Part shown: positions 23,067 through 34,053 of the stretch, piece after piece | Layout: each line of letters starts with the position of its first letter | How positions within the stretch are numbered: position 1 is the stretch's first letter | NCBI GenBank assembly: GCA_006384855.1 | Contig: VCJN01000308.1 | Span: 248,001 to 312,000 of the forward strand | Length of the DNA: 64,000 bases | Origin: Tetraselmis striata | Taxonomy: Eukaryota > Chlorophyta > Chlorodendrophyceae > Chlorodendrales > Chlorodendraceae | Direction of reading: 5' to 3' | Program-made: the position numbers and the translations under genes | Notes under the pieces: model-generated | What the model was told of the DNA's origin: nothing | The model's input: the letters and a program-made list of their open reading frames with translations, nothing else | The model's database searches: none

Positions 23067-24402
23067 ATATCCTTAATGGACGTCAGTCCCCAGGACGGGT
23101 CGACTTCGTGACTCACACCCTGCTACTCGCTGACATCACCGCCTGCAAGTCGGGGAATCAGTAAACTCGAGGCCTTCCACGCAGTGCATGCCGACCAGCC
23201 TCCCTCTCAACGCCAGGTAGAGCCTCTAAGTGCACATGCCTCGCTCACAACCTCTAAAACCTTGCACTATTTCGGTGTCAGCCACTTGTTCAGGTCTCCG
23301 CCCCCGCCCGGCCGGGTCGCAACATGCGGTCTCTGCCATGTGTAGGCTCATAGCATCCCGACTGTAATTAAACATCGCTAGGAACTCGACGGGTCACGTT
23401 CGGGCACGGACGTCACGTGTAGAGGGGCGGAGGATCGGATGGCGCCTGCCTACGAGACTCTCGCAGCAGCCGGTGACGTCCTTGCCAAAGGATGACTTTA
23501 GCGTCGCTACATACCGTCTCTCGCTCCCGCCTGAAACCCTTCGGTGGGGTGACGCCGAGACGGGGCGATGGTCGGCGGTCGGCGACGACCCCCATCGGCG
23601 GGCCGTACCGTCGACGTACTCGTACCCGGATGTGTACTCATCGTACTGGTATGAAATGTATGTGCAATAATCCACGACCACCAGCAAGAACGACTCCCTG
23701 GCGCGCTACTGTTACCCTGTATCTACGAATGTAACCACTGAACCGAGCGCGAGGGAAAGAATTTCTAGCCGTGGGGCGGGTCGGCCTGGGCGGCCGGGGG
23801 GGGGGGGGGGGGGGGGGGGGGGGTTGATGTGTCGTGACGGCGTTGCTGTGGTGGGACTGATGGGAACCCGACCGCCCGCACCATTCGCTCGCCCTGCCGC
23901 GGCGCGGGATTCCGTGGCCCACCCGGCTTCGCCCTGCGCGACAGGACAGAACGGTACCCGTGTCACTGCCGCTACAGCGGCAGTGTCTTTGGTTTGGGTT
24001 CAATTGTCTGGAGCGGTTCCTCGCCGTGCGGCGACTCCGAGAACACAGGTGGAGGGGGGGTGGGGGGTGGGGGGCAGATGTCGTGTTAACAACATTATGT
24101 CCACCTGATTGCCAGTATAATGGAAACTCTTTCCCTGCGTTTTGCAAGTATTAATTCCGGAGTTGGAAAATGCTTGATAAGTCTGGCAACGTCCTCCTCA
24201 TCAGCCAGGTGCTTGGTGAAGGGAACTGGCCGTGCCCTGACTCCCGATCCCGGCCTCCTCGCCAGGCACCCTGCAGGTACTCGTAGCAGCAGCGCAGCAG
24301 CAGCAGAGGCAGGCTGGCCATTGATTCACCTGAGGACCGCCGTGGGCGCCAATCCAACCCCTCCTCTCATACGACAGCAGCGGCGAGGGCCCAGGTGGCC
24401 CC

Positions 24403-27400
24403 ATGATGGCCTGGAGCTGGGCCGCGCAGGCGACCAGCTACGCTGTCGCGCTGGTGCTGCTGCTCGGCGTGCGCGGCGGCGCCGGCCAGGCATGCGACGG
24501 TTCGGTCACGCTTGACGCAGCCTCGGGCTTCTTCAGCGACGGCAGCGCTGCGGGCGCGGACTACGGCCCTAACCTGGTGTGCAGCTGGATAATCTTCCCG
24601 CCCGCCAACGGCTACGACACCATCCAGCTCACCTTTGCGCGCCTGGACACGGAGCCTACCTATGACTCTGTGCGCCTGTTCCGCCTGAGCGACAGCGGCG
24701 ACGTGTGGGAGCCCACAGGGCTGGAATTCTCCGGCAGCCTGGAGGACATGGCATCGTCCTCGGTCTCCGTGGCCGCGGTGGCCCTCAAGGTGGAGTTCAT
24801 CTCGGACTCCAGCATTGGCGGGGGCGGCTTTGCCGCCTCGTTCCTGCAGAGCGTGGCGAGCGCGGATGGCGCCCCGGACGGCGTGAGCTGCCACGGCACC
24901 ACGACACTCACGGACGAGCACGACCTGTTCACGGACGGCAGCGAACCCGCCGCCAACTACAGCGCCGGCGTGGAGTGCACCTGGATCATTGCTCCCGCCG
25001 AGCGCACCAGCAAGTACATCGAGCTAGACTTCAGCCACTTTGACGTCGCTGACAACGGCGCAGACCGCGTGCTGGTGTACGAGCTCGGCGTTAGCGGCGG
25101 CTGGGGGGAGCCTCTGGCGGTGATTTCGGGGACCTATGACATCAACGTGTTCTGGAATAACACCATCGCCACGCAGCAGGCGGCGCTCAAGGTCGTCCTC
25201 GTGTCCTCCGCGGGCACGGAGCGCACCTTCGGCAACGGCTTTAGGGCCTCCTACTACCAGACGGACCTCCCTCGCACCGTGCGCCCCGCGCCCGCCAAGA
25301 GCTGCACTGGCGAGCTGCGCTTTGTCCGCCCCATTGGCCGCATCACCGATGGCAGCGCCGCCTCGGACATTTACTCGCCCAACCTGGCGTGCAGCTGGGT
25401 GCTCGCTCCCGCAGCAACTGGCCTGCGCCTCTCGCACGGCCTGCGCCTCGAGTTCACCCGCCTGGATGTGCAGGTGCGCCGCGCATCGGTTAACGAGCGC
25501 CGAATGGATCATTCGGACTGTGTCGTAACGTAGCTGAAGGCCAAGGGTGGGCCTTTCGCACTAGTAATAATCTCCGTCCGTATGATCGAGAAATAGGCAA
25601 GGATGAGTACGTTCATGGCTGACATGTATCAGCTGCTCACGCAGAGTTTGTTCATGGCTGACATGTATCAGCTGCTCACGCACCGCATGGACCTGCGTGC
25701 TGTGTTGTTGCTACCTTGCATCAACGTGAAGTGGCTGCGATGTGCCGTCTAGCAACATGCGGCACTCCAGCCTGGTCTTTGCCATTCTTTCCAATTGCAC
25801 TCCACGTCCATGTTCAGCCCAACTGATTGGCGGATGTTACGTGTTGGCCCCCTCGACCCCCCCCCCCCCTCCCCCACCCCGCAGGAGAACTTTGACTTTG
25901 TGCGTGTGTTTGCGGGCCCTGCTGCCGACGGCCCCTGGGCCCGCCTGGCGGAGTTGACGGGCACGCTGGACGACGCTGCCCTTGCAGACAGCGCTGTCTT
26001 TGCCACCGAGTCGGCGGTCATGAAGGTTGAGTTCTCCGCCGACGCATCTCAGCATAAGAGCGGTTTTGCCGCGCACTACTGGCAGACAGATGGTCCGCCG
26101 GCGCCGCCCTCACCCGATGGGAGCCCTGATGGCGCCACATGCATGATGGACAACGGACGCATCACAGAAGCAATTGGCCGTCTCAGGTGCGGTTAGTACT
26201 CCCTAGTTGTCACCCCTGACAGGAAGGGTTTTTAGGGTTTAAAAACCCTAAAACCCTAAAACCCTATGCCGTCTCGCTTCTGGCCCCTTCAGAAAACTAT
26301 TTCAAGAGGGAAATTGTTCAACTCATTAATTATACTATCATAATACAGAATAGTGTATATTAGATACTGCCCCAACCAAACAGCTAGTCATTGCGATTTC
26401 CTTATGTGTTGTCTGTGTGGTCTTTACTCTTGTTGATAATTCATAGGTGTAAATTAGGTACCAGTAGTAGGAGATGTGCCATTTCCTATCTGCACTGTTC
26501 CTACACACTCCCACGACTTTCCCCTGCTCGCGTACTGTTTGCGCCTAGCTGGTGGTTCTGCTTTTGACGGTTGGTCTCTACGTCTGGTCCGCAGCGACGG
26601 GAGCGGCGTGTACGCCAACTACAGCGCGGGTGCCGAGTGCTCCTGGGTGGTGCGCCCCAGCATGCCGGCGCACTACGGCCTGCATCTCCGCTTCGACCGC
26701 TTCGACACGGAAGAGAATTTCGACTTTGTGCGGCTGTATGAGCTGAACGACGCCGGGAACGAGTGGATAGGACCCATCGCGCAGCTGTCTGGAAAAAGAA
26801 GCGCGGTTGAGCTTGCGACCACAGTATATTACACGCCACAAAATGCGTTAAAGGTGCAGTTTGTGTCGGACAACGACAACGGCCGCGGCGGGTTTGCGGC
26901 AACGTACTGGCCAGCAGACCGTGAGTTGGTTCCCGGCGACGCGAGCGCTACTTGCTCTGGGGCGCGGCTGATGACTGCGCCAAGCGGTGCCTTCGGAGAT
27001 GGTAGCGGCGCCGCGGCCTACGGTGCCGGCCTGGACTGCAGCTGGGTCATCTGGCCGGCGGACCGCGCCGGCAAGGAGTTCATCGAGCTGGCGTTCTCGG
27101 AGGTCGATACGGAGCCGAATGCCGACTACGTGAGTGTTTATGAGCTGTCGGACGATGGCGACGGCTGGGTCGGCCCTCTCGCTCAGCTTTCGGGTTCAAG
27201 TGTGCCAGGGGAGCCGGCTTACGTGCTGACGAGCTCCGCCGCGGCCCTAAAAGTTGATTTTACGACGAGCGGCAACAAGCAACAGGGCGGCTTTGCCGCA
27301 GCCTGGCGCCCGACCGACACGCGCGCCCCGACTGACGCCGACGGCGGCCGAAAGTCGTGCGACGGCACGGTATCGCTGCCTAGCCGCTTCGGCGTGTTCA

Positions 27401-28809
27401 CGGATGGCAGCGCGGAGGACGAGCCGTACAGTGATGACCTCGCCTGCGAATGGGTGATCGCGCCGACGGGCCAACTCCCCGCCGGCCTTGAGGTCGAGTT
27501 CGTCCGCTTTGACACCGAGCTCTTCGCAGACGTGGTCACGGTGTTTGAGCGCCGCGCCGGACGGCCCGTCGACGAGTGGGACGGCCCGCTGATAGAGCTG
27601 TCGGGGATGTACACCCCCGGCGGCGCTGGGGAGCATTGGGGCGTCAAGTCCAGCGACGACGCGGTGGCGCTGAAGGTCGTGTTTTCCTCCAACACTTTCC
27701 GTACCCGAACCGGCTTTGCTGCGCGATATGCGCCACAGCTACCTCCAGGAAGAGGCATTGCCGGGCCGGTACGCGGCCACTTTGCCATCAGGGCCCCACC
27801 AAGTCGAGACTTCCTGTTGCGTGACCAACTGCTCGTTCTGCCCGCCAATATTATATATATATTATATCGACAATATAATATTTCCCGCGCCTAATTTTGA
27901 AGCTAAATTACAGTGTCATGGTACATCACACACTGTGCCATTGAACTTGCGTTCGCTCGTCCTGAATAAAATAATTGTTTCGACACATCAGGTCGTCACA
28001 CCTTACATGGGTTGAAATCTTTCGCTTCCGCAGGCACAGGCGGACAGGTACATGGTGGTGGCAAACCTCACTCTGCCCGGCCTGTCCACGGAGAGCTTCA
28101 CAGACGTGCTGCGCAGCGTTCTCACGGAGGCCCTGGCGAGCACAGTAGCGCTGGGGAGCGCCGACGTGGCGCTGGTCAACGTGACGGGCGTGGCGGCCGC
28201 TCCCGCGATCGAGGTGGACGTCGAGTTGGGTCTGCTGGACGCCAACGTGGAAGCTCAGCGCGTGGCGGACGAGTTACTCATGGCAACTCGGCCCCCGAAG
28301 AGCGACACATCCGCCAGAAGCACGCTGGAGTCATTGCTGCGGAGCCTGGGCTTTCCAGAGCTCCGATCGGCTCTCTCGGCCACCTCCCCGGTCGTGGTGG
28401 TCGTGCCAGGGCAACGCCAGGACGAGCCAGATGATGGGCCGGTCGTCGAAGAGCGAGACGAAGGCGACGATGGCCAGCCTGACATTCAAAGCGGAGGAAA
28501 TGAGGATGCTGACAGCAAGGAGCCTGACGCGACACCGCAAAGCGGCCCAAACGTTGCGCTGATTGCTGGCGTCACTGGTGTGTGTGGACCCTAAACTGCC
28601 GAACCATGCCCCCGCCGCCATGCATACTGTGCGCCTGAGAGCACGCGCACTTGTTTGCGACATTGGTCACAGAGCTACGGGCGTGTTGGCCAACAGTCAC
28701 GCGCTAATCCCGAAACTGTGTCCCCCCTTCCCCAGCAGTTGCCGCCATCTTCTGCGCGGTGCTGGCGGGAGGCCTGCTCTACCTCAAGAAGCGCCGTTCC
28801 AACAAGTAA
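24403..28809 (+). CDS. Cell-surface protein with six CUB-like repeats (5 exons)
   Basis: Deduced exons are 24403-25473, 25885-26186, 26595-27768, 28034-28577 and 28739-28809, about 1,053 residues, all GT-AG with phases 0, 2, 0, 1. A signal peptide (LVLLLGVRGGAG) is followed by six repeats, each with an opening Cys, a DGS motif, a CSW/CTW/CEW cysteine, an LEF..FDTE strand, a Trp, an SG turn and a closing ALKV.F..GFAA.Y strand, the plan of CUB domains. Introns 1 and 2 split repeats 3 and 4, and the joined peptides match intact repeats. After the repeats, residues about 850-930 (VANLTLPGLSTESFTDVL onward) resemble the alpha/beta domain often found near the membrane in algal surface proteins. An acidic linker, a transmembrane helix (IFCAVLAGGLLYL) and the tail KKRRSNK end the protein. 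It is a type I plasma- or endomembrane protein, probably for binding extracellular protein or glycan; the ligand is unknown. Confidence 0.88.
25611..25682 (+). repeat. Direct repeat in intron 1 of the CUB-like gene
   Basis: Two perfect copies of a 33-base unit beginning GTTCATGGCTGACATGTATC start at 25611 and 25650 (period 39). Confidence 0.85.
26227..26266. repeat. Inverted telomere-like repeats
   Basis: AGGGTTTTTAGGGTTT is followed directly by AAAAACCCTAAAACCCTAAA, so G-strand and C-strand units meet head to head inside intron 2 of the CUB-like gene. Confidence 0.75.
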
Positions 28810-30156
28810 TCCTTTCACAACTGACGCATGCACCCATGCACTGCGCTGGTGATCCGCGCAGCCGTGGATGCGCAAGGCGGGTCTGCGGCTTATCATCTTC
28901 ACTGGCCTGTGTGCAGGGTCGTGGACTCCGCTGCCATCGCGGCCTCGCAACCAGCTGCGGGGACCAATGCAGCAGGCGCTGACATTCGCGTCTCGACTGG
29001 AATGACGCCAGTCAAGAAGCGGGAGGACCCAGTGTGAGGGGGCGCTGAGAGGGAGAGGCTCGTGTTGCATACATCATTCATACACGCTCCAGGGGGTCAG
29101 GAGACAACCTGAGAAGGTTCCCTGCTAGCGTGGTGCTGAATAGTACCGACATGTATTATAATATGCAGCATGTCAAACGTTACACAACGGCAGAAGGAGC
29201 TGCACGTCCACCCCTGCTGGCTTGCTACAGTAAGCAGCTGCAGCTCCATTGAAAACCGCTTTTATCCCGCAGCATATTCGCAGACTACAGCGCACCACAC
29301 TTGAATACTGAGCAGCTGGGCTACAGTCTTGGTGGTAGGACTCAAAAAGTATGGCAACAACATCTGATTCTGCGATAGAGAATTTTGTTAGACTTGTTTC
29401 ATATGATATAGATGGTGTCGAATGGTCAATTGCAGGCTGGCCATTTGGCTTTCTTCCACCACTGCTCACATGTGAACGTTTTCGCTCTATGTGTCCTCGT
29501 CCTACCGCTCTCAAACCCTTGACTAGTCGCCTAGGCAAGAACAAGGCGCCCAATTGGTTGCAAGTTTATGTGGACGCATTTGCCCAACGGCGACACAATG
29601 AGTTTTCGTAGCTTCGGTAAGCTTTGAAATAGGGGACACCAAACGTGCGGTGGTACCTTTGCATGTACGCGTAGACCGAGGGCCAGCTTAGGAGGGGCCG
29701 CCGTCGCCGTGCTCACAGGCCTTCTGCACGGCGTGCATGAAGCGGATGCGGCCTGTGACACTGAGGATTTTCTCTCTGTGCCGCTCGCCGTCGGGGGACG
29801 CATCGAAGAGCGGGGAGTCGGCCACCTGCAGCTACTCCTAGTGCCGGGTGAGCATGTTGACGTGGTAGGCCTCCAGATGGTGGTGGTCGGGGTAGGGTTG
29901 AGCCGGGATGGCGGGTGGCTGGTAGCCGTGAAGCTCATCGTGCCATTGCCGAGTGTTGAGTAGTAATAGATTAATACTTACATGAGCTAGCAGCAAGCAG
30001 AAGGCGATAGATATCGGAAGTAGTAATAGATTACACTGGTCTGTTACTGATCTACTGATCTGACTGTAAGGCCACCAGCTGCAGTGTTAGGCAGACTGCA
30101 CGGCCCACTGAGAGCTGCATGTGTTGCGCCGATATTTGGCAGTAGTACTTAGGTAT
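28810..30156. other. Intergenic region downstream of the CUB-like gene
   Basis: No intact gene is supported. It holds the broken reading frame at 29688-29955 and an 86-codon plus-strand ORF (29351-29611, MATTSDSAIENF to NEFS) with normal composition but no recognised family, which could be a small gene. A piece of repeat Z2 lies near 29970-30015, inverted. Confidence 0.4.
29688..29955 (-). pseudogene. Decayed gene fragment with two in-frame stops
   Basis: The minus strand reads HDELHGYQPPAIPAQPYPD and AYHVNMLTRH, then two TAG codons (29840-29838 and 29834-29832), then LQVADSPLFDASPDGERHRE and IRFMHAVQKACEHGDGG to TAA at 29688. Composition on both sides of the stops is protein-like, which suggests a recently broken gene. 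An alternative is an intron ending at tagctgcag| near 29826 with an unseen donor. Family not recognised. Confidence 0.4.
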
Positions 30157-30266
30157 GGTGTGAATTACAAAAAGGGCAGTTCCCCAGAATTAGAAAATCA
30201 ACACAGCAAGCCGCCTAAAAGCGGCCTGAATTACAAAAGGGCAGTAGTTCCCCAGAATTAGAAAAC
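30157..30266 (-). repeat. Dispersed repeat family Z1, two inverted copies
   Basis: GTGTGAATTACAAAAAGGGC, TTCCCCAGAATTAGAAAATC and AACACAGCAAGCCGCC reproduce the full Z1 element in reverse; a second partial copy follows at 30227-30266. Together they match 22911-22979 almost base for base. Confidence 0.65.
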
Positions 30267-33200
30267 CCTAAAACCCAGTACTTAGGTATGGTACATACAT
30301 GGCATAATATAAGGAGCTGAGAGCTCCACCAGGAGCCCAGTTCCTAGAGAGCCATCAGCAGGCATGAGGCGAACATGCCCACTCTAGAATGACCTCAGAT
30401 GGTCATGCAACTCTGGGCACCACCTCAGCCAGTAGTTTAGAGACAGGAGCCGCGGAATGGTGGCTCAACATGCTTTAAATACTAGAATACAGCAGTGCCA
30501 AGGTGCACCAGCTAGCATCCCCAGCCGAGCCCATAGCCAGCAGGTGTAGATGCTGATAGTACTCAGGGCTATGTTGAGCCCTGAGAATTGTAACAGATTA
30601 TGAGCCACCCATTTGCTGCTTGTCTGCAAGGCAACCTGCACCAACTCCAAAAGGTTATGGCTTACTCCATGCCAGAGTTGCCTTGCTGACACTCCTCTGT
30701 GGGCGCGTTGCTCTGTTCCGTGGGTGCTGCATTGCCTGCCCCCACCTGGTCTCTTGTGGGCTGCCTTCTCATATGCCCTTCTCGGTTTTCCGAGCGCGGG
30801 TGGCGCTCTCGTTTCCAGCACCGGTGTTCTGAGGAGGGGTGTGTCGCTCGGTCACACTCCTAGGCATGCTTCTGTGCAGCTGCGCATGTACCCCTTTGGG
30901 TGTGCGATTTTCGAGCCCTCGCTGACATCAGTGCTGGGGTGTTTCTAGCTGGTTGTGTCGGAGCAAGGTGTCCAAGTCTAACAGAGAGGCGGGCGCAGTG
31001 GCACCAGGCCTCACCTTGAGGGCATATACTAGTAAGAACCCCTTAGTCTGCGTAACTCGCTAACCTTCGCCACCTTCATCATGGCGGACGTACGCTAAAC
31101 TGCCAGCACCTGTAACCAGTGGCATCATCACTGATGGTGCTGCGCCGGGAGCAGAACACTCTGTGTCCGATGACGCAGCCGCTGCTGTCACTGCTGCGGA
31201 GGCCCAGGCTACCGCGCAACATCACCAGGCTCTTGCTGCCACAGCCGCCGCAGCTGGGCTACAAGTCCCGCCCAGTGATGCTGCAACCGCTCTTGCTGTT
31301 GCGGAGGCTCATGCGGCAACAACTGCAGCTTGTGCTGCAGCTGCTGCCCAAGCTGCAGCAGATGACCGCCATCTGCGCCGTGACGCCGAACTCAGGCCCA
31401 AGCAGTTCACATACCTCCAAGTGTCAGACTGTCACGATATCGCAGCCTTCCGAATGTTCTTCGTGCAATTCAAGCAATCCATCAAGAATGTGCAGGGCTA
31501 TCGCACCATTTTTGAGCCCAGTGATGCCGATGACACCTGCAGCGCGTATCACCACCAGCAGGTCTCCCGGCTGCTCTTGTCACTGCTTGACAAGCACCCA
31601 ATCGCAGTCAATGCGATTCTGACAGCCCGTGAGGATGCTGGGCCCAATGGTCGGCAAGCTTACCACTGTTTGGAAGCTCTGCTGCGTCTCGAGTTCATCC
31701 CGAGTCATGAAGGTGAATCCCTCGAGCGGCGTCATGACCTAGATGAGAAGCAGCGCTCAACCGAGTCGGTGTGTGACTACGCTCGCCGTCGGGAGCAATT
31801 AATGCCGCGGTGCGCTCTTGGATGCAGGTGGTCACATCACAGATCGTGAAATGTTGACCCTCTTCAAACATGGCATGAATCCCGAGATTGCCAGCCTCGG
31901 CTCCTTGTAATTCAGTCAACTGCTTTTCCAGAAATATTCCGACTCACCCTTTCTCGCTCTCTCGTGACAGTGCCACTCAGCCATCACCACGGCGACAGCG
32001 ACTACCTTTCGTCCATCGCCCACGGCTCATAGCAGCCCTTTGCCTTCCCAGTTTGCATCTCGCTTGCTGGCATTCGACGTGATTCGACGCATGCACGCCG
32101 ACTCTCTTTCCATCAGTGACAGTGCCACTCAGCCATCACTTCGACAATCTCCCTCCGACAAAATAAATATGTAATAATACTGTTTTTGCTTATTCTTAAA
32201 TTAAGCTCCTTTTGACCAATGCCGCCTTATTTATTTAAGAGTTATTAAGCTGTTTTGTTCCCGGTGTTCGTGTTTTCGCTGACAGCATTAATATTAATAT
32301 TGTTCCTGACTTCGAACTTAATGTCATATTTCTTAATATCTATATAGTTACTTCCCCTACCTCTTGGGTTGAGCTTAATATACAATATCAATATTTACTT
32401 AATATTGTTCCTGACAATATCACTATTTCGACGGTCCACGTTCAGATCCGTGATTTGATTACGATAGATCGGGGGTAAAAAAGCTCAGCATTCTAGAGGT
32501 TTCACGAGCCCGAAGTATTACCGTAATGCTACTCAGATTTATCCGTGGCGATTAATATGCGCAGGTGAAGTACGGACAGGCAGGTGAAATATACGGCTTA
32601 GCCCAGGGATACCTACTACTCGACTATCAGGGTATCATACGGTGCCGACGCACTCAGAAGAACGTACCCATACTTCATTATTCGTCTGGCCGGGGCATTC
32701 CCTGTCTTGCTCAATATCAGACGAAACAATCACTGACGGAATTTTTCGGAGCTTTTTGCCGTCACCCAATTTCTGCAACGAATATTCTCGTTGTTCTAGT
32801 GCCTCGGCACCCGTAAGGGATGTACCCATACCATGTATGTGCGATTTTTGCACTACCCGGTACACGTATCCCGTGTATGAACCATCATCACACGTGGTAG
32901 CTTTTCGCGCGCTGCTGCGCTGGACCCCCTCCGCAGGGCCTGCCCCCGGGACAAGGGGCTGTAGTCGCAAACTTGTCATCATATCGGATTAGATAGCAGT
33001 ACCAACAATGTCCGAGGTAGTACTGACGGCACGACTACAACGGTACCGAACCGGCACTACTGTGGTACACTCGTTGATCTTCTATGCCAACGGCAACACT
33101 ATCTAGCTAGACATATAGGCAGTATATATAAAAATATATGTATATACAAAAAAGACCCCACACCAGCATTACGGTACACAGGGTAGTCGCTAGCGGGTAG

Positions 33201-33464
33201 GTACCGGTATTAAATAGGAATTTCTGTATCTATGATGCTCGCCGTACGTCGCGTCATATACAGGTATATGGGTATCTTCATCGGGCTTTTGCAATTCACA
33301 CCAGTAACAGTACGCGTAAGCCCGTCGCCAGTCGTCACCCTTGTGGCCCGCGGAACGGTCAAGCCATCTCACAAGCAGCTACCGAGCGGGGGGGGGGGGC
33401 GAGCGACCCTCGCTTGACTCACAAAGCTGCATACTTGCTGCTGGCGGAATCGATATTAAGTGAG
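30267..33464. other. Retrotransposon debris and AT-rich spacer
   Basis: Contains a gag-like ORF (31163-31849), about 0.6 kb of possible LTR or leader sequence before it, two copies of a GACAGTGCCACTCAGCCATC unit (31968 and 32118) and an AT-rich stretch (32160-32450) built of TTAATATTAATATT-like words. From 33.1 kb TATA-rich and GGTACC-rich sequence leads into family copy B. No host gene was seen. Confidence 0.5.
31163..31849 (+). pseudogene. LTR-retrotransposon gag-like remnant
   Basis: After an Ala-rich leader the ORF reads FTYLQVSDCHDIAAFRMFFV, QVSRLLLSLLDKHPIAVNAI, GRQAYHCLEALLRLEF and TESVCDYARRREQL. The order helix, 'G-aromatic-L-L' segment and 'ES-V-DY-R' helix is that of the retroviral-type capsid domain of Ty1/copia and Ty3-like Gag. 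The frame breaks after REQL and no zinc knuckle, protease or reverse transcriptase follows, so the element is truncated. Confidence 0.55.
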
Positions 33465-34022
33465 ATGCCGGGCTCAGAGTTGCCAGCAGGGGGGGAGCTG
33501 TGGCCGCGCCTGCCGCGCCGCTCGAGCTCCGCGTGGAAAATTAATAGGGACCTCATCACCCAGCATCAACCCCGCGAAGAGGCAAGCACCGGCGTGTCCA
33601 AGGAGAATGCAACCCCCACCGACTCGCCGCGGCGTTCCTCGACTCTTATGTCCTGTAGTGTGCGTCGTGATGCGTCGTCCAGGAAGATGTCTGCTGACGC
33701 TGGCGTCCCACTAGAGAGGGACAACGACAACACAGCCGCATCTTGTGACAAGGCGCCCGCACCCAAGTCCCTTGTCTTTTTCCGCGATGAAGGCCGCCAC
33801 CCCCCACGCGCAGCGTTGACTGAGGCGACGCCAAATGAAGCAGCCGAGTCCAGCGAGGCCAGATCGGAAGATATCACGGCTCAGGGTCCATCGACGGGCC
33901 TTGCTTTTCGAACAAACTTTTTCTCCAGCCTGGTCTTGAAAAACGATAATGCAAGAAGCCGCGCTGCGGACGAGCGGCTGGTTGGCGCCCAGCAAGTCGC
34001 CGACGCCCAGGTCCTCGCCCCG

Positions 34023-34053
<31 letters not shown>

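Larger units (their letters stand above)
10781..24402. other. 13.6 kb gene-poor accessory region
   Basis: No complete gene could be supported. The region holds a possible terminal-inverted-repeat element (11028-11454), telomere-like repeats (11461-11510), a G/C fold-back (13755-13900), repeats X, Z1 and Z2, 25-bp palindromic minisatellites (16995-17480, 19228-19452), transposon-protein debris (about 11869-12410, 18600-19065, 20755-20935) and a tRNA-like sequence (21480-21560). Short motifs such as GGTACCGGTACC and CCAGTAC recur throughout. Composition is lower in GC than in the flanking genes. Confidence 0.6.

Noticed and set aside
23394-23687. Possible rRNA fragment
   Set aside because: The GC-rich sequence has words reminiscent of rRNA spacers, but no conserved rRNA core motif was found.
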